Position numbers and translations under genes: made by a program
Notes under the pieces: generated by a model
Told to the model about the DNA's origin: nothing
The model's database searches: none
Seen by the model: the letters and a program-made list of their open reading frames with translations, nothing else
From: an uncultured bacterium
GTDB taxonomy: Bacteria > Bacillota > Clostridia > Oscillospirales > Oscillospiraceae
Assembly: GCA_945873205.1 (NCBI GenBank)
Contig: CAMCCC010000002.1
Span: 62,001 to 126,000 of the forward strand
Direction of reading: 5' to 3'
DNA: 64,000 nt
Shown: piece by piece, positions 8,403-15,839 of the stretch
Layout: every line of letters starts with the position of its first letter
How positions within the stretch are numbered: the first letter of the stretch is position 1

Positions 8403-9035
8403 TCAGGTGGTGGGGAACAGAGCAGCAAAAGCAGCCTGACGGTCTGCAAATGCATCTGCATTCTTGCCCTCAAAGCCCTCTGCCTGAATGGCATAGGCGG
8501 TGAGATAAATCTCGTATTCGCCCTCCGGGTCAATCATTTCGCCCTTCACACCGGCAGGGATCTTTACGCCCTCAAAGTAGACAACGGACTCACCAGGATC
8601 CTTAGGACTGAGAACGCCCAGGATAACGTAGCCTGCACTAAGATCAGAGCTCATAACCTTAGGAGCATATCCTTCAGGGAGAACAATCCAGTCTCTTACA
8701 ACCTCGGCATAATTAGTTGCAAAATTATAGTTCTCTCCGTAATAAGTCTGAAGCAGTTTCATGAAGTCCTCAGACAGCTGCACCTTCAGGAAGGTGTAAG
8801 CGCGCTGGCTGGATGCCGTCACAGTGATGGTGGGGTCCTTTGCGATCTCACGACCGGGAATCAGGGTTGCCTTCTCTTCGACCCATTTGGGCTCGGTCAG
8901 GGTGATGTCAACGTTGCCGACGGTGAAGGTGTTGGTTGCTTTTTCTTCGTCAGTGAAGTAAGCCAGAGAGCCGCCGACGACAGCGACAGCGACGAGGCAA
9001 ACCACCAGAGCGATTGCGGTGATTTTCTTCTTCAT
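8403..9035 (-). CDS. SipW-dependent-type secreted protein (TasA-like)
   Basis: A 210-residue protein. The leader KKKITAIALVVCLVAVAVVG runs into GGSLAYFTDEEKATNTFTV, a textbook SipW-type cleavage region, and then GNVDITLTEP. It also has LIPGREIAKDPTITV, a motif shared with the neighbour at 9109-9696, and ends near AALFPTT. Such proteins are exported, cut by SipW and polymerise as amyloid-like or pilus-like fibres. AAAGGAG precedes the start. The ends are separated by about 73 and 237 nt from the neighbours, so it may be transcribed with the upstream paralogue and then partly decoupled by the hairpins downstream. Confidence 0.85.
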   Translation of the reverse strand: MKKKITAIALVVCLVAVAVVGGSLAYFTDEEKATNTFTVGNVDITLTEPKWVEEKATLIPGREIAKDPTITVTASSQRAYTFLKVQLSEDFMKLLQTYYGENYNFATNYAEVVRDWIVLPEGYAPKVMSSDLSAGYVILGVLSPKDPGESVVYFEGVKIPAGVKGEMIDPEGEYEIYLTAYAIQAEGFEGKNADAFADRQAAFAALFPTT

Positions 9036-9108
9036 TGGTCTTTTCTCCTTTTTCCTTTTTCTTATGTACTTATTTTAAATAGGGCTGTGCCTTATTTAAC
9101 AGGGGGAA

Positions 9109-9696
9109 TCAGGTGAAATTAGCGGCAGTCCAGATTTGTGCGGGAGTCTTCTCAGCAAAGCCTTCGGCCTGAACAGCATAAGCGGTGACAACAACATCGA
9201 GGCCAGTGCCGTTTGCAGGCAGCTGAGCATTGTCAGCAATTGTGAAGTTTGCAAATACGGTTTTATCGCTCCCTGCGGTAACAACAGTCTTGTCAGCAGT
9301 GTTATCGGCGTACACATAAGTGCCTTTGGTTGCATCAACAACCTTCCAGCCATTTGCAGCCATCTGGGCAGCGATGGTATCACCAGAAGCCTCATAATTC
9401 TTGATTCCATTGACTACCTTCACGAACAGATAGCAATCTTCACTGAGAGGATCGACATGGATGATGGGGTCCTTGGTGTAGGTCTTGCCGGGGATGAGCT
9501 TGTAGGCGTTGGCAGTGTCACGTTCTTTGTTCGCAGTGCTGTTGTCAACATCAGTCTCGTCCATGGTAATCGTCACGTTACCGACGGTGAAGGTGTTGGT
9601 CACGCTGGCCTGAGAGGTCAGGTAAGCCATGGTACCGGCGACAGACATTGCGATGACCAGAACCAGGGCCAGCAGAACTGTCAGGGTCTTTTTCAT
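9109..9696 (-). CDS. SipW-dependent-type secreted protein (TasA-like)
   Basis: A 195-residue protein opening with a hydrophobic leader and AGTMAYLTSQASVTNTFTVG, then NVTITMDETDVD. The mature part has KLIPGKTYTKDPIIHV and several NG/DN turns expected of an all-beta fold. The start shown has GGAGG 9 nt upstream; a longer reading frame would begin in upstream repeat-rich DNA. It is the first substrate gene after sipW, separated from it by about 650 bp of dispersed repeats. It is the closest paralogue of the gene at 8403-9035 by motif content. A major fibre subunit role is inferred from family. Confidence 0.85.
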   Translation of the reverse strand: MKKTLTVLLALVLVIAMSVAGTMAYLTSQASVTNTFTVGNVTITMDETDVDNSTANKERDTANAYKLIPGKTYTKDPIIHVDPLSEDCYLFVKVVNGIKNYEASGDTIAAQMAANGWKVVDATKGTYVYADNTADKTVVTAGSDKTVFANFTIADNAQLPANGTGLDVVVTAYAVQAEGFAEKTPAQIWTAANFT

Positions 9697-9763
9697 TTGG
9701 GGGTTCCTCCTTAAAATAAATAAATAATGATATATAGGAAAGGCCGAGTGCCTTTTCACTATC

Positions 9764-9882
9764 GTCAGAAGAAGTCAACGTCATTCCGCTTCCGCGGTTT
9801 GCGTAGGAGCCGCGAAAGCTCCATATTTGTTGACTCCTTCTTCCTTTCCGTCTCAAACCCGCTGCGCTGGGCTTTGAGACGG
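9764..9882. repeat. Dispersed repeat family D, copy 1
   Basis: About 119 bp: GTCAGAAGAAG, a small hairpin around GCGGTTTGCGTAGGAGCCGC, then a perfect hairpin whose loop is CCCGCTGCGCTGGG with flanking CCGTCTCAAA / TTTGAGACGG. Two further copies lie at 10189-10308 and 10421-10542. Confidence 0.75.
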
Positions 9883-9933
9883 TTTTGAGGGGAGCGGGAA
9901 ACTCGCTGCGCTGGGCTTCGATTGGGTTCTTCT

Positions 9934-10070
9934 GCCTCCCTCTGACGAGGGAGGTGGCAAAAATCTTTGATTTTTGACGGAGGGAGAGAATTTATAAGTC
10001 CAACTGATCTGACTGTCAAGAATCTCTCCCTCAGTCAGCTTCGCTGACAGCTCCCTCGTCAGAGGGAGCC
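9934..10070 (-). repeat. Dispersed palindromic repeat family B, copy 1
   Basis: About 137 bp with terminal inverted repeats GCCTCCCTCTGACGAGGGAG at one end and its near-complement at the other, and internal hairpins (CAAAAATC / GATTTTTG; GTCAGCTTCGCTGAC). The reverse complement matches 60105-60241 with only scattered differences. MITE-like, no coding capacity. Confidence 0.8.
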
Positions 10071-10140
10071 AAGGGGCGTGGGGCAGACCGTTACTTCCGG
10101 CTGTGTTTCGTGGACGAGCGATGCTCGCCCCTACGATGCG

Positions 10141-10192
10141 GGGGGATTTCCACCTCATCCGCCCAGTGTGCGCACTGGGCACCTTCCCGCGT
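10141..10192. repeat. Dispersed repeat family A, partial copy
   Basis: Contains GATTTCCACCTCATCCGCCC and the palindrome CCCAGTGTGCGCACTGGG, then diverges into a family D copy at the point where full copies read CCTTCCCCT. It is the right half only. Confidence 0.75.
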
Positions 10193-10308
10193 CAGAAGAA
10201 ACTCGCTGCATTTCGTTTCCCCGGTTTGCGTAAGAGCCGGGAAAACTGCATATCCGCTCCTTCCTTCTTCCTTTCCCAATCGAACCCGCTTCGCTGGGCT
10301 TCGATTGG
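10189..10308. repeat. Dispersed repeat family D, copy 2
   Basis: About 120 bp: the same order as the other copies, GTCAGAAGAAAC, CCCCGGTTTGCGTAAGAGCCGGG hairpin region, then a terminal hairpin CCAATCGAA-CCCGCTTCGCTGGG-CTTCGATTGG. The outer stem bases changed while pairing was kept, which suggests the structure matters. Confidence 0.75.
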
Positions 10309-10352
10309 GGTAACGGGGGGGGAGTGAATAGTGAATAGTGAATAAGTGAAAG

Positions 10353-11288
10353 TTATTTGGCGCAGTGGGCGCCGCCCTTGCGTTTTGTACGCTTCGCGGG
10401 GGACGCGGCGGCGTGGGAGCCGGCGGAAGAAGACACTCGCTTCGTGACCTTTTCCCGGTTTCCGTAAGAGCCGGGAAAACTGCTCTCCGCTCCTTCCTTC
10501 TGCCTTTCCGTCTCAAACCCGCTGCGCTGGGCTTTGAGACGGTTTTGGGGGAGCGGGGAACTCGCTTCATCTTGCGGACGAGCAATGGGAGTCTCTACGA
10601 CGCCGGGGGATTCCCACCTCATCTGCCCAGTGTGCGCACTGGGCACCTTCCCCTCAAGGGGAAGGCTTTGGTCTGGGCTTCGCTCGGGAACGGGGGAACG
10701 GGAAGCGGTCTTCCTGACCGGGGGCTGGGGCGCCGCTTTCTTTTTGGAACGGCGGTTTTTTTCTTCCTTCGGGGCTGGTTCTTTCTTCTCGTCCCCGGTG
10801 AGCATGCCCAGCAGCTCCGGCAGGAACATGAGCAAAAGAATCAGCGCGCCGGCGGAGATGGCCACATAGGTGCCGGGGGGATGCTGGATATAATTGGCCA
10901 GGTAGCCCAGTTTGGGAATGGTAAAGACGGGGGTGCCGACGACGTTTTTATAGTGGACCAGGCCGCCATCCTCACTCTCATTGGCGTCACCCTTGGTGCG
11001 GTAACGGATGACGGAAGGGTCTTCCTCATCGGGGACGACGCCCACGATACGGTGGGTGGCGATGGTATCCTCGTCCAGCATGAAGGTGATGACCGTGCCC
11101 TCACTGAGCTTGGTGGCATCCACCTTTTTCACATAGATCAGAGAGCCGGTGTGATAGGTGGGTTCCATGGAGCCGGAAAGGACCGTGAACACCTGCAGGC
11201 CCACCAGCCGGGCCCCCACCAGCAGCAGCGCCAACAGCACCGCCAGCACAACAAGGGCGCTTGTGAAAATGTTCCAGAGCTTCTTCAT
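10353..11288 (-). CDS. sipW: Signal peptidase I, SipW type, with repeat-derived C-terminal extension
   Basis: A 311-residue membrane protease. Residues 1-33 form a transmembrane segment, followed by the catalytic region VLSGSMEPTYHTGSLIYV (Ser nucleophile) and DTIATHRIVGV. In SipW/archaeal-type enzymes a His replaces the general-base Lys; the His here fits that class. A second hydrophobic segment lies near residues 160-180. The normal protein probably ends soon after the basic segment NRRSKKKAAPQPPVRK. The last ~110 residues are the translation of dispersed repeats A and D (SLPLEGKVPSAHTGQMRW, PQNRLKAQRSGFETER). It is the first gene after a strong promoter and is followed by four SipW substrates. 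The ATG shown follows AAGGAAACCACA. Confidence 0.88.
   Translation of the reverse strand: MKKLWNIFTSALVVLAVLLALLLVGARLVGLQVFTVLSGSMEPTYHTGSLIYVKKVDATKLSEGTVITFMLDEDTIATHRIVGVVPDEEDPSVIRYRTKGDANESEDGGLVHYKNVVGTPVFTIPKLGYLANYIQHPPGTYVAISAGALILLLMFLPELLGMLTGDEKKEPAPKEEKNRRSKKKAAPQPPVRKTASRSPVPERSPDQSLPLEGKVPSAHTGQMRWESPGVVETPIARPQDEASSPLPQNRLKAQRSGFETERQKEGAESSFPGSYGNREKVTKRVSSSAGSHAAASPAKRTKRKGGAHCAK
10421..10542. repeat. Dispersed repeat family D, copy 3, inside sipW
   Basis: About 122 bp with the same TTCCCGGTTTCCGTAAGAGC element and terminal hairpin (CCGTCTCAAA / TTTGAGACGG) as copy 1. It lies within the sipW reading frame and supplies part of its C-terminal tail. Confidence 0.75.
10610..10670. 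repeat. Dispersed repeat family A, half copy, inside sipW
   Basis: Carries CCCACCTCATCTGCCCAGTG, the palindrome CCCAGTGTGCGCACTGGG and CCTTCCCCTCAAGGGGAAGG. On the minus strand it is read as SLPLEGKVPSAHTGQMRW in the SipW tail. Confidence 0.8.
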
Positions 11289-11571
11289 TGTGGTTTCCTT
11301 GTCTGCCTTGAAGATAATTGCACGCAGAAAAGGCAGACCTTCCAATCTTCCCCGCCACGCGGCGCGCCGCCGGCCGGAAAGCACTTCACAGGCCCATCCT
11401 TTTCACGCCAGAAAGGGATAAGATGCTCACTTATCCATGCTTTTTGCCGATTTATGTATCATTTTTGTTCCACCGGCAGCCACCGGCGGGCGGTGCGGGA
11501 GTTGACATAAATTATTGCCAAAAAATTCCAAAAATTGAAGTTTTTGGGGCTTATCCCCACACTGCATGGTC

Positions 11572-11600
11572 ATTATACTCCGTGTTTTCCCAAATTGCAA
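11572..11600 (-). promoter_or_regulatory. Promoter of the sipW/fibre cluster
   Basis: TTGCAA and TATAAT are 17 nt apart on the minus strand. The 5' leader to sipW is about 275 nt and includes a small hairpin (GGATAAG / CTTATCC near 11417-11440). I do not recognise a known riboswitch in this leader. Confidence 0.7.
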
Positions 11601-11716
11601 GAGTAAAAAATGTGTGATAAACCATCCTCGTTTTCAGCAAATATATACAATCATTTTGTCCTGCCTGGATGCGGCTTTTTTGCTGTCCGGGTTTTTCCTG
11701 TCCGCAGGCTTCTCTA

Positions 11717-11745
11717 TTGACGGAAAGGCGGAGTTATATTAAACT
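11717..11745 (+). promoter_or_regulatory. Likely promoter of larB-larE-larC
   Basis: TTGACG and TAAACT with a 17-nt spacer, about 50 nt before larB. The -10 is a moderate match. Confidence 0.5.
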
Positions 11746-11796
11746 ATCGAAAGATCGGATATTGACCGTTATGACTTGGATATTGTGAGGTGCGAT

Positions 11797-12555
11797 ATGA
11801 GCCAATCGGATATTCTGCACATTCTGGAACAGGTGAAGGCCGGCAGCATGGAACCGGCGGAGGCCATGACAAAGCTGAAGATGGAGCCTTTCCAGGACCT
11901 GGGCTTTGCCAAGGTGGACCATCACCGGGAGCTGCGCCAGGGCGTGGCGGAGGTGATCTACGGCGCGGGCAAAACCCCGGAGCAGATCATCAAAATCGCC
12001 GCCGCCATGCGGGAGCGGGGGCAGGAGACCATCCTGATCACCCGCATCGACGAAGGGGCGGCAACGGCCATTTCTCAGGCCCATCCCCTGGAATACAACG
12101 CCCTGGGGCGGCTGGGCATCATCGGCCGGCTGCCGGAGCCGGACGGGGACGGCCACATCGTGGTGGCCACCGGCGGCACCAGCGATATCCCGGTGGCGGA
12201 GGAGGCGGCGGTGACCGCCCAGGCCCTGGGCAACCGGGTGATCAAGCTGTACGATGTGGGCGTGTCCGGCGTGCACCGGCTGCTGCACAATCTGGAGCCG
12301 ATCATGAGCGCCCGCTGCATCATCGCGGTGGCGGGAATGGAGGGGGCGCTGCCCTCGGTGATCGGCGGGCTGGCGGACGCGCCGGTGATCGCTGTCCCCA
12401 CCAGCGTGGGCTACGGCGCTTCCCTGGGGGGCGTCGCGGCGCTGCTGAGTATGCTGAACACCTGCGCCAGCGGGGTGTCGGTGGTGAACATCGACAACGG
12501 CTTCGGCGCGGGGTATCTGGCCAACATCATCAACCACATGAAGCAGAAGCCATGA
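11797..12555 (+). CDS. larB: LarB, pyridinium-3,5-biscarboxylic acid mononucleotide synthase
   Basis: LarB carboxylates and hydrolyses nicotinic acid adenine dinucleotide, the first step to the nickel-pincer nucleotide cofactor. This 252-residue protein has the family N-terminal helix region, FAKVDHHRELRQG, and the PurE-like C-terminal core with VVATGGTSDIPVAEEA and AVAGMEGALPSVIGGL. The length is usual. The ATG shown has GAGG 6 nt upstream; an ATG 21 nt earlier lacks a ribosome site. Its stop overlaps the next start (ATGA), so larB and larE are translationally coupled. Confidence 0.95.
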   Translation: MSQSDILHILEQVKAGSMEPAEAMTKLKMEPFQDLGFAKVDHHRELRQGVAEVIYGAGKTPEQIIKIAAAMRERGQETILITRIDEGAATAISQAHPLEYNALGRLGIIGRLPEPDGDGHIVVATGGTSDIPVAEEAAVTAQALGNRVIKLYDVGVSGVHRLLHNLEPIMSARCIIAVAGMEGALPSVIGGLADAPVIAVPTSVGYGASLGGVAALLSMLNTCASGVSVVNIDNGFGAGYLANIINHMKQKP

Positions 12556-13307
12556 CACTGGAAGAATTTTTCAAGGCCAACCCGAAAGCGGCGCTGGCCT
12601 TTTCCGGCGGCACCGATTCCGCCTATCTGCTGTGGGCCGCTGTCCAGGCGGGGGCCGACGTGCAGCCCTATTTTGTCCGCTCCGCCTTTCAGCCCCGGTT
12701 CGAGCTTAAGGACGCGGAGCGGCTCTGCGCCCAGCTGGGGCTTACGCTGCGGGTGCTGGACTGCGACGTGCTGGCCCGGCCGGAGATCGCCGCCAACCCG
12801 CCGGAACGCTGCTACTACTGCAAGCGGGCGCTGTTCACCCGGCTGCTGGATGCTGCGGCGGCGGCGGGCTATCCCCTGGTGATGGACGGCACCAACGCCT
12901 CCGACCCGGAGGATGACCGGCCCGGCATGCGGGCCCTGCGGGAGCTGGGCGTCCGCTCCCCCCTGCGGGAGGCGGGGCTGAGCAAGTGTGATGTACGCCG
13001 CCTGTCGGCCCAGGCGGGGCTGTTCACGGCGGACAAGCCCTCTTACGCCTGTCTTGCCACCCGGATCCCCAGCGGCACGGCCATTACACCGGCCATGCTG
13101 GAGACGGTGGAACGGGCAGAAAGCCTGCTGGCCGGGCGGGGCTACCGCAACTTCCGGGTGCGGCTGCGTCCCTGGGGGGCGCTGCTGCAATTTGACGAGA
13201 GCCAGCACGCCGCCGCTGAGAAGGATATGGAAAACATCCGCGGTCTGCTGGGGGGCATATTCCATGAACTGCGCCTTGACCCCAAACCGCGGGCAAACGG
13301 AGACTGA
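12552..13307 (+). CDS. larE: LarE, ATP-dependent sulfur transferase for nickel-pincer cofactor
   Basis: LarE adenylates the LarB product and converts its two carboxylates to thiocarboxylates. The 251-residue protein has the PP-loop AFSGGTDSAYLL (motif at 18-23). Three cysteines, Cys87 and Cys90 in RCYYCK and Cys167 in SYACLATR, match the three-Cys subgroup of LarE, which binds a [4Fe-4S] cluster and can turn over catalytically; the single-Cys subgroup sacrifices its cysteine. Assignment to the cluster-binding class is inferred from the spacing. Starts within the larB stop codon and is followed 1 nt later by larC. Confidence 0.93.
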   Translation: MTLEEFFKANPKAALAFSGGTDSAYLLWAAVQAGADVQPYFVRSAFQPRFELKDAERLCAQLGLTLRVLDCDVLARPEIAANPPERCYYCKRALFTRLLDAAAAAGYPLVMDGTNASDPEDDRPGMRALRELGVRSPLREAGLSKCDVRRLSAQAGLFTADKPSYACLATRIPSGTAITPAMLETVERAESLLAGRGYRNFRVRLRPWGALLQFDESQHAAAEKDMENIRGLLGGIFHELRLDPKPRANGD

Positions 13308-13308
13308 G

Positions 13309-14466
13309 ATGAAAACACTGTATTTTGACCTTTCCATGGGCGCCGCCGGGGATATGCTGGCCGCCGCCCTGTTCCAGCTGGCGCCGGAGCCGGAGCGGGT
13401 TCTGGCGCAGGTCAATGGCCTGGGGCTGCCCGGGGTGGAGGCCCGGCTGGCGCCTGCGGAGAAATGCGGCATCCGTGGGCTGCACTATGAGGTGCTGGTT
13501 CACGGGCAGGAGGAGCAGGAGCACCACCAGCACCACGGCCATCATCTGCACGATATTGAAGCGATTCTTGCCGGAAGCTCCCTGCCGGAGGCAGTGCGGG
13601 AGGACGCGCTGGCGGTGTACCGGCTGCTGGCCCAGGCCGAAAGCAAGGTGCACGGCTGCCCGGTGGAAGAAATCCACTTCCACGAGGTGGGGCAGCTGGA
13701 CGCCATTGTGGACATCCTTACGGTCTGCCTGCTGATGCACGAATTGAAGCCGGAGCTGGTCCGGGCTTCGGCGGTGCATGTGGGCAGCGGCACGGTGCGC
13801 TGCGCCCACGGGATCCTGCCGGTGCCGGCCCCGGCCACGGCGGAGCTGCTGAAAGGCATCCCCTGCTACACGGGGGAGATTCAGGGCGAGCTGTGCACCC
13901 CCACGGGGGCGGCGCTGCTGCGGCACTTTGTGAAGGACTTCGGCCCCATGCCGGAGATGCGGGTGGAACGCATGGGCTGCGGCATGGGCAGCAAGGACTT
14001 CCCCCAGGCCAACTGCCTGCGGGCCAGTCTGGGCGAAAGCGGCGAGACCGTGGTGGAGCTGTGCTGCAACGTGGACGACATGAGCGGCGAGGCGGTGGGC
14101 TACGCGCTGGAGCGGCTGATGGAGGCCGGGGCGCTGGACGCCTTCTGGCAGAGCGTGGGCATGAAGAAAAGCCGGCCGGGGCTGCTGCTGACGGTGCTGT
14201 GCCGGCCGGAGGACCGGGAGCGGATGGTGGCGCTGCTGTTCCGGCTCACCAGCACCCTGGGCATCCGGGAGAGCCTGTGCCGCCGGTATATTCTCCGCCG
14301 GGAGAAGGGCCAGGTGGAGACGCCTTACGGTCCTGTGGGGGTGAAACGGGCCCGGGGCTACGGCGTGGAGCGGTCCAAGCAGGAGTATGAGGATCTGAAA
14401 GCGCTGGCGGAGGCCGCCGGCTGCTCCCTGGATGAGGCCAGGAAGATTGCAGATCAGTTTGTATAA
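13309..14466 (+). CDS. larC: LarC, CTP-dependent nickel insertion cyclometallase
   Basis: LarC inserts Ni(II) into the LarE product, using CTP, to complete the pincer cofactor. The 385-residue chain opens FDLSMGAAGDMLAAALFQL, typical of the family. It includes a His-rich stretch EHHQHHGHHLHD near residue 73 that likely handles nickel. Further family motifs are IHFHEVGQLDAIVDI, PTGAALLRH and CNVDDMSGEAVGY. It is one uninterrupted frame, unlike the frameshifted larC1/larC2 of Lactiplantibacillus. Its ATG follows the larE stop by 1 nt. No larA (racemase apoprotein) is in the window, so the client enzyme lies elsewhere. Confidence 0.94.
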   Translation: MKTLYFDLSMGAAGDMLAAALFQLAPEPERVLAQVNGLGLPGVEARLAPAEKCGIRGLHYEVLVHGQEEQEHHQHHGHHLHDIEAILAGSSLPEAVREDALAVYRLLAQAESKVHGCPVEEIHFHEVGQLDAIVDILTVCLLMHELKPELVRASAVHVGSGTVRCAHGILPVPAPATAELLKGIPCYTGEIQGELCTPTGAALLRHFVKDFGPMPEMRVERMGCGMGSKDFPQANCLRASLGESGETVVELCCNVDDMSGEAVGYALERLMEAGALDAFWQSVGMKKSRPGLLLTVLCRPEDRERMVALLFRLTSTLGIRESLCRRYILRREKGQVETPYGPVGVKRARGYGVERSKQEYEDLKALAEAAGCSLDEARKIADQFV

Positions 14467-14468
14467 TG

Positions 14469-14508
14469 AAAAAAAAGCAAGTCCCGATGCGTTTGCATCG
14501 GGACTTGC
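14469..14508 (-). terminator. Strong hairpin with T tract on the minus strand
   Basis: A 14-bp perfect stem (GCAAGTCCCGATGC / GCATCGGGACTTGC, loop of 4). The T tract (eight T) follows it on the minus strand, so it terminates leftward transcription from the MBL gene; on the plus strand it may still act on the larC mRNA end. Confidence 0.7.
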
Positions 14509-14544
14509 GCTTGTCAAAAAAGTTGGTTTTACATGCTATAACAG

Positions 14545-14716
14545 TGGATTCTGCCGGTCAAAGGCTTCCCCTTGAGGGGAAGCTGGCGGCGAAGCCGACT
14601 GATGAGGTGGCAAATAAAAAACTGGGAGAAAGCAGGAACTTCCGTCAAAAACGCAGGATTTCCACCTCATCCGCCCAGTGTGCGCACTGGGCACCTTCCC
14701 CTCCAGGGGAAGGCTT
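14545..14716. repeat. Dispersed repeat family A, full copy
   Basis: About 172 bp from TGGATTCTGCCGGTCAAAGG to GGGGAAGGCTT. Its ends are hairpins (CTTCCCCTTGAGGGGAAG; CCTTCCCCTCCAGGGGAAGG), GATGAGGTGG in the left half is complementary to CCACCTCATC in the right half, and a perfect CCCAGTGTGCGCACTGGG palindrome lies near the right end. Nearly identical to 49449-49618. No coding capacity. Confidence 0.85.
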
Positions 14717-14763
14717 GAGAAGGCGTTCCCCTTCCTCACGGTGTGTTTTTTTGACAGACTGGC

Positions 14764-15729
14764 TCAAACACAGCTGTAGAGGGACATGCCCTTTTCATCC
14801 ATGCGGTTTTTCAGGCGGCCCCGGGTCTCCAGGCAGACCAGGTGGGCCAGGGTCTCGGCAGTGGCGAACCACTTCTGATTGTCGGGAAATTCGTCCCAGC
14901 TGTTGGCCCTGATGGACCAGGTCATGCGGGCGGCGGTGTCAAAGCCGGTAGCCTCCCCCAAAGCCCGCACCGCCTGCTCCGCCTCATCCAGCCGGGCGGC
15001 GTGATGGCGCTGCAGCTCATGGACCCGGTCCAGGAAGGTCTTGCCGCCGGTGGTCCTATGGGCGGGCAGGGCCAGGTCCACTTCATACTGCTCCAGCTTA
15101 TCCAGGCTGTGCAGATAGTCGGTCAGGGTATCGTAGCCCTCGACGTAGGTGATGTTGGGGGTAATGTCAAAGAGGACGCTGTCCCCGGTGAACATCAGCT
15201 TGCGCCGCCGGTCATACAGGCAGATGTGGCCGGGGGTATGGCCGGGGGTCTGGATGCACTCCAGTTCATAGCCGCCATAGCGCAGCACCTGGCCTTCCTC
15301 CACCGTTTCCACCGTGAAGCCGGGGGTGGGGCTGCCCTTATTCACATCCAGAGAGCCACGGAGCCGGTCAGGGATGCCGTCCTTGCGGCTGCGCTCCTTC
15401 TGGGTGATCCAGGGGGCCTCCTGATAAAAGGCGTACTCGCGCTCCCCCATCAGCAGGCGGCAGCCCATGGCCTGGAGGTTGGAGGCGTTGCCCAGATGGT
15501 CAAAGTGGGCGTGTGTGAAGAACACATCGGTGTTCTCCGGCTGCATATTCAGCTCTGCCATGCCCTTTTTCAGGTCGGCAAGGCAGCGGGGCGTATTGAA
15601 GCCGGAGTCAATCAGCAGGTCACGGCCGCCGTTGACGCCCTTGATGCCGTAGCAGTTGAGCCAGCCCAGGGGGTTTTTGGGCAGGACGATGCGGAAGGAA
15701 TAAATGTTTTCTGCGTGCTGTTCTATCAT
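14764..15729 (-). CDS. Metallo-beta-lactamase-fold hydrolase
   Basis: A 321-residue enzyme with the zinc motif THAHFDHLG near residue 72-80, then QTPGHTPGHICLY and FTGDSVLF, and ALPAHR late in the chain. Together these are the five metal-binding motifs of the glyoxalase-II-like MBL group. A helical C-terminal extension with WFATAETLAHLVCLE is typical of a large uncharacterised MBL family in Clostridia. The ATG with GAGG 6 nt upstream was chosen over one four codons earlier. It has its own promoter, is not in an operon, and its substrate cannot be inferred. Confidence 0.9.
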   Translation of the reverse strand: MIEQHAENIYSFRIVLPKNPLGWLNCYGIKGVNGGRDLLIDSGFNTPRCLADLKKGMAELNMQPENTDVFFTHAHFDHLGNASNLQAMGCRLLMGEREYAFYQEAPWITQKERSRKDGIPDRLRGSLDVNKGSPTPGFTVETVEEGQVLRYGGYELECIQTPGHTPGHICLYDRRRKLMFTGDSVLFDITPNITYVEGYDTLTDYLHSLDKLEQYEVDLALPAHRTTGGKTFLDRVHELQRHHAARLDEAEQAVRALGEATGFDTAARMTWSIRANSWDEFPDNQKWFATAETLAHLVCLETRGRLKNRMDEKGMSLYSCV

Positions 15730-15759
15730 GCTTAGCCTCATTCTTTCAGTTTTTTGAAG

Positions 15760-15788
15760 ATTCTACACCTTTTGCTCCGTTTCGTCAA
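15760..15788 (-). promoter_or_regulatory. Promoter of the MBL hydrolase gene
   Basis: TTGACG and TAGAAT, 17 nt apart on the minus strand, about 30 nt before the start codon. Confidence 0.65.
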
Positions 15789-15790
15789 AT

Positions 15791-15819
15791 AAAAAAGCCC
15801 GGAAAAATCCGGGCTTTTT
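15791..15819 (-). terminator. Terminator after the ROK-like gene
   Basis: GCCCGGA / TCCGGGC with a short A/T-rich loop, flanked by A and T tracts, so it can work in both directions. It separates two leftward genes. Confidence 0.85.
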
Positions 15820-15839
15820 CTGTTCAATTCAGACAGGCG

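Noticed and set aside
9764..10542. CRISPR array
   Set aside because: Repeats are about 120 bp, differ among copies, have no constant spacer length and no cas genes are near.
11289..11571. c-di-GMP riboswitch in the sipW leader
   Set aside because: The leader is long but lacks the conserved GEMM core sequences.
14471..14912. A 148-codon plus-strand frame after larC
   Set aside because: It translates the terminator and family A repeat; no ribosome site and the same peptide appears wherever the repeat does.
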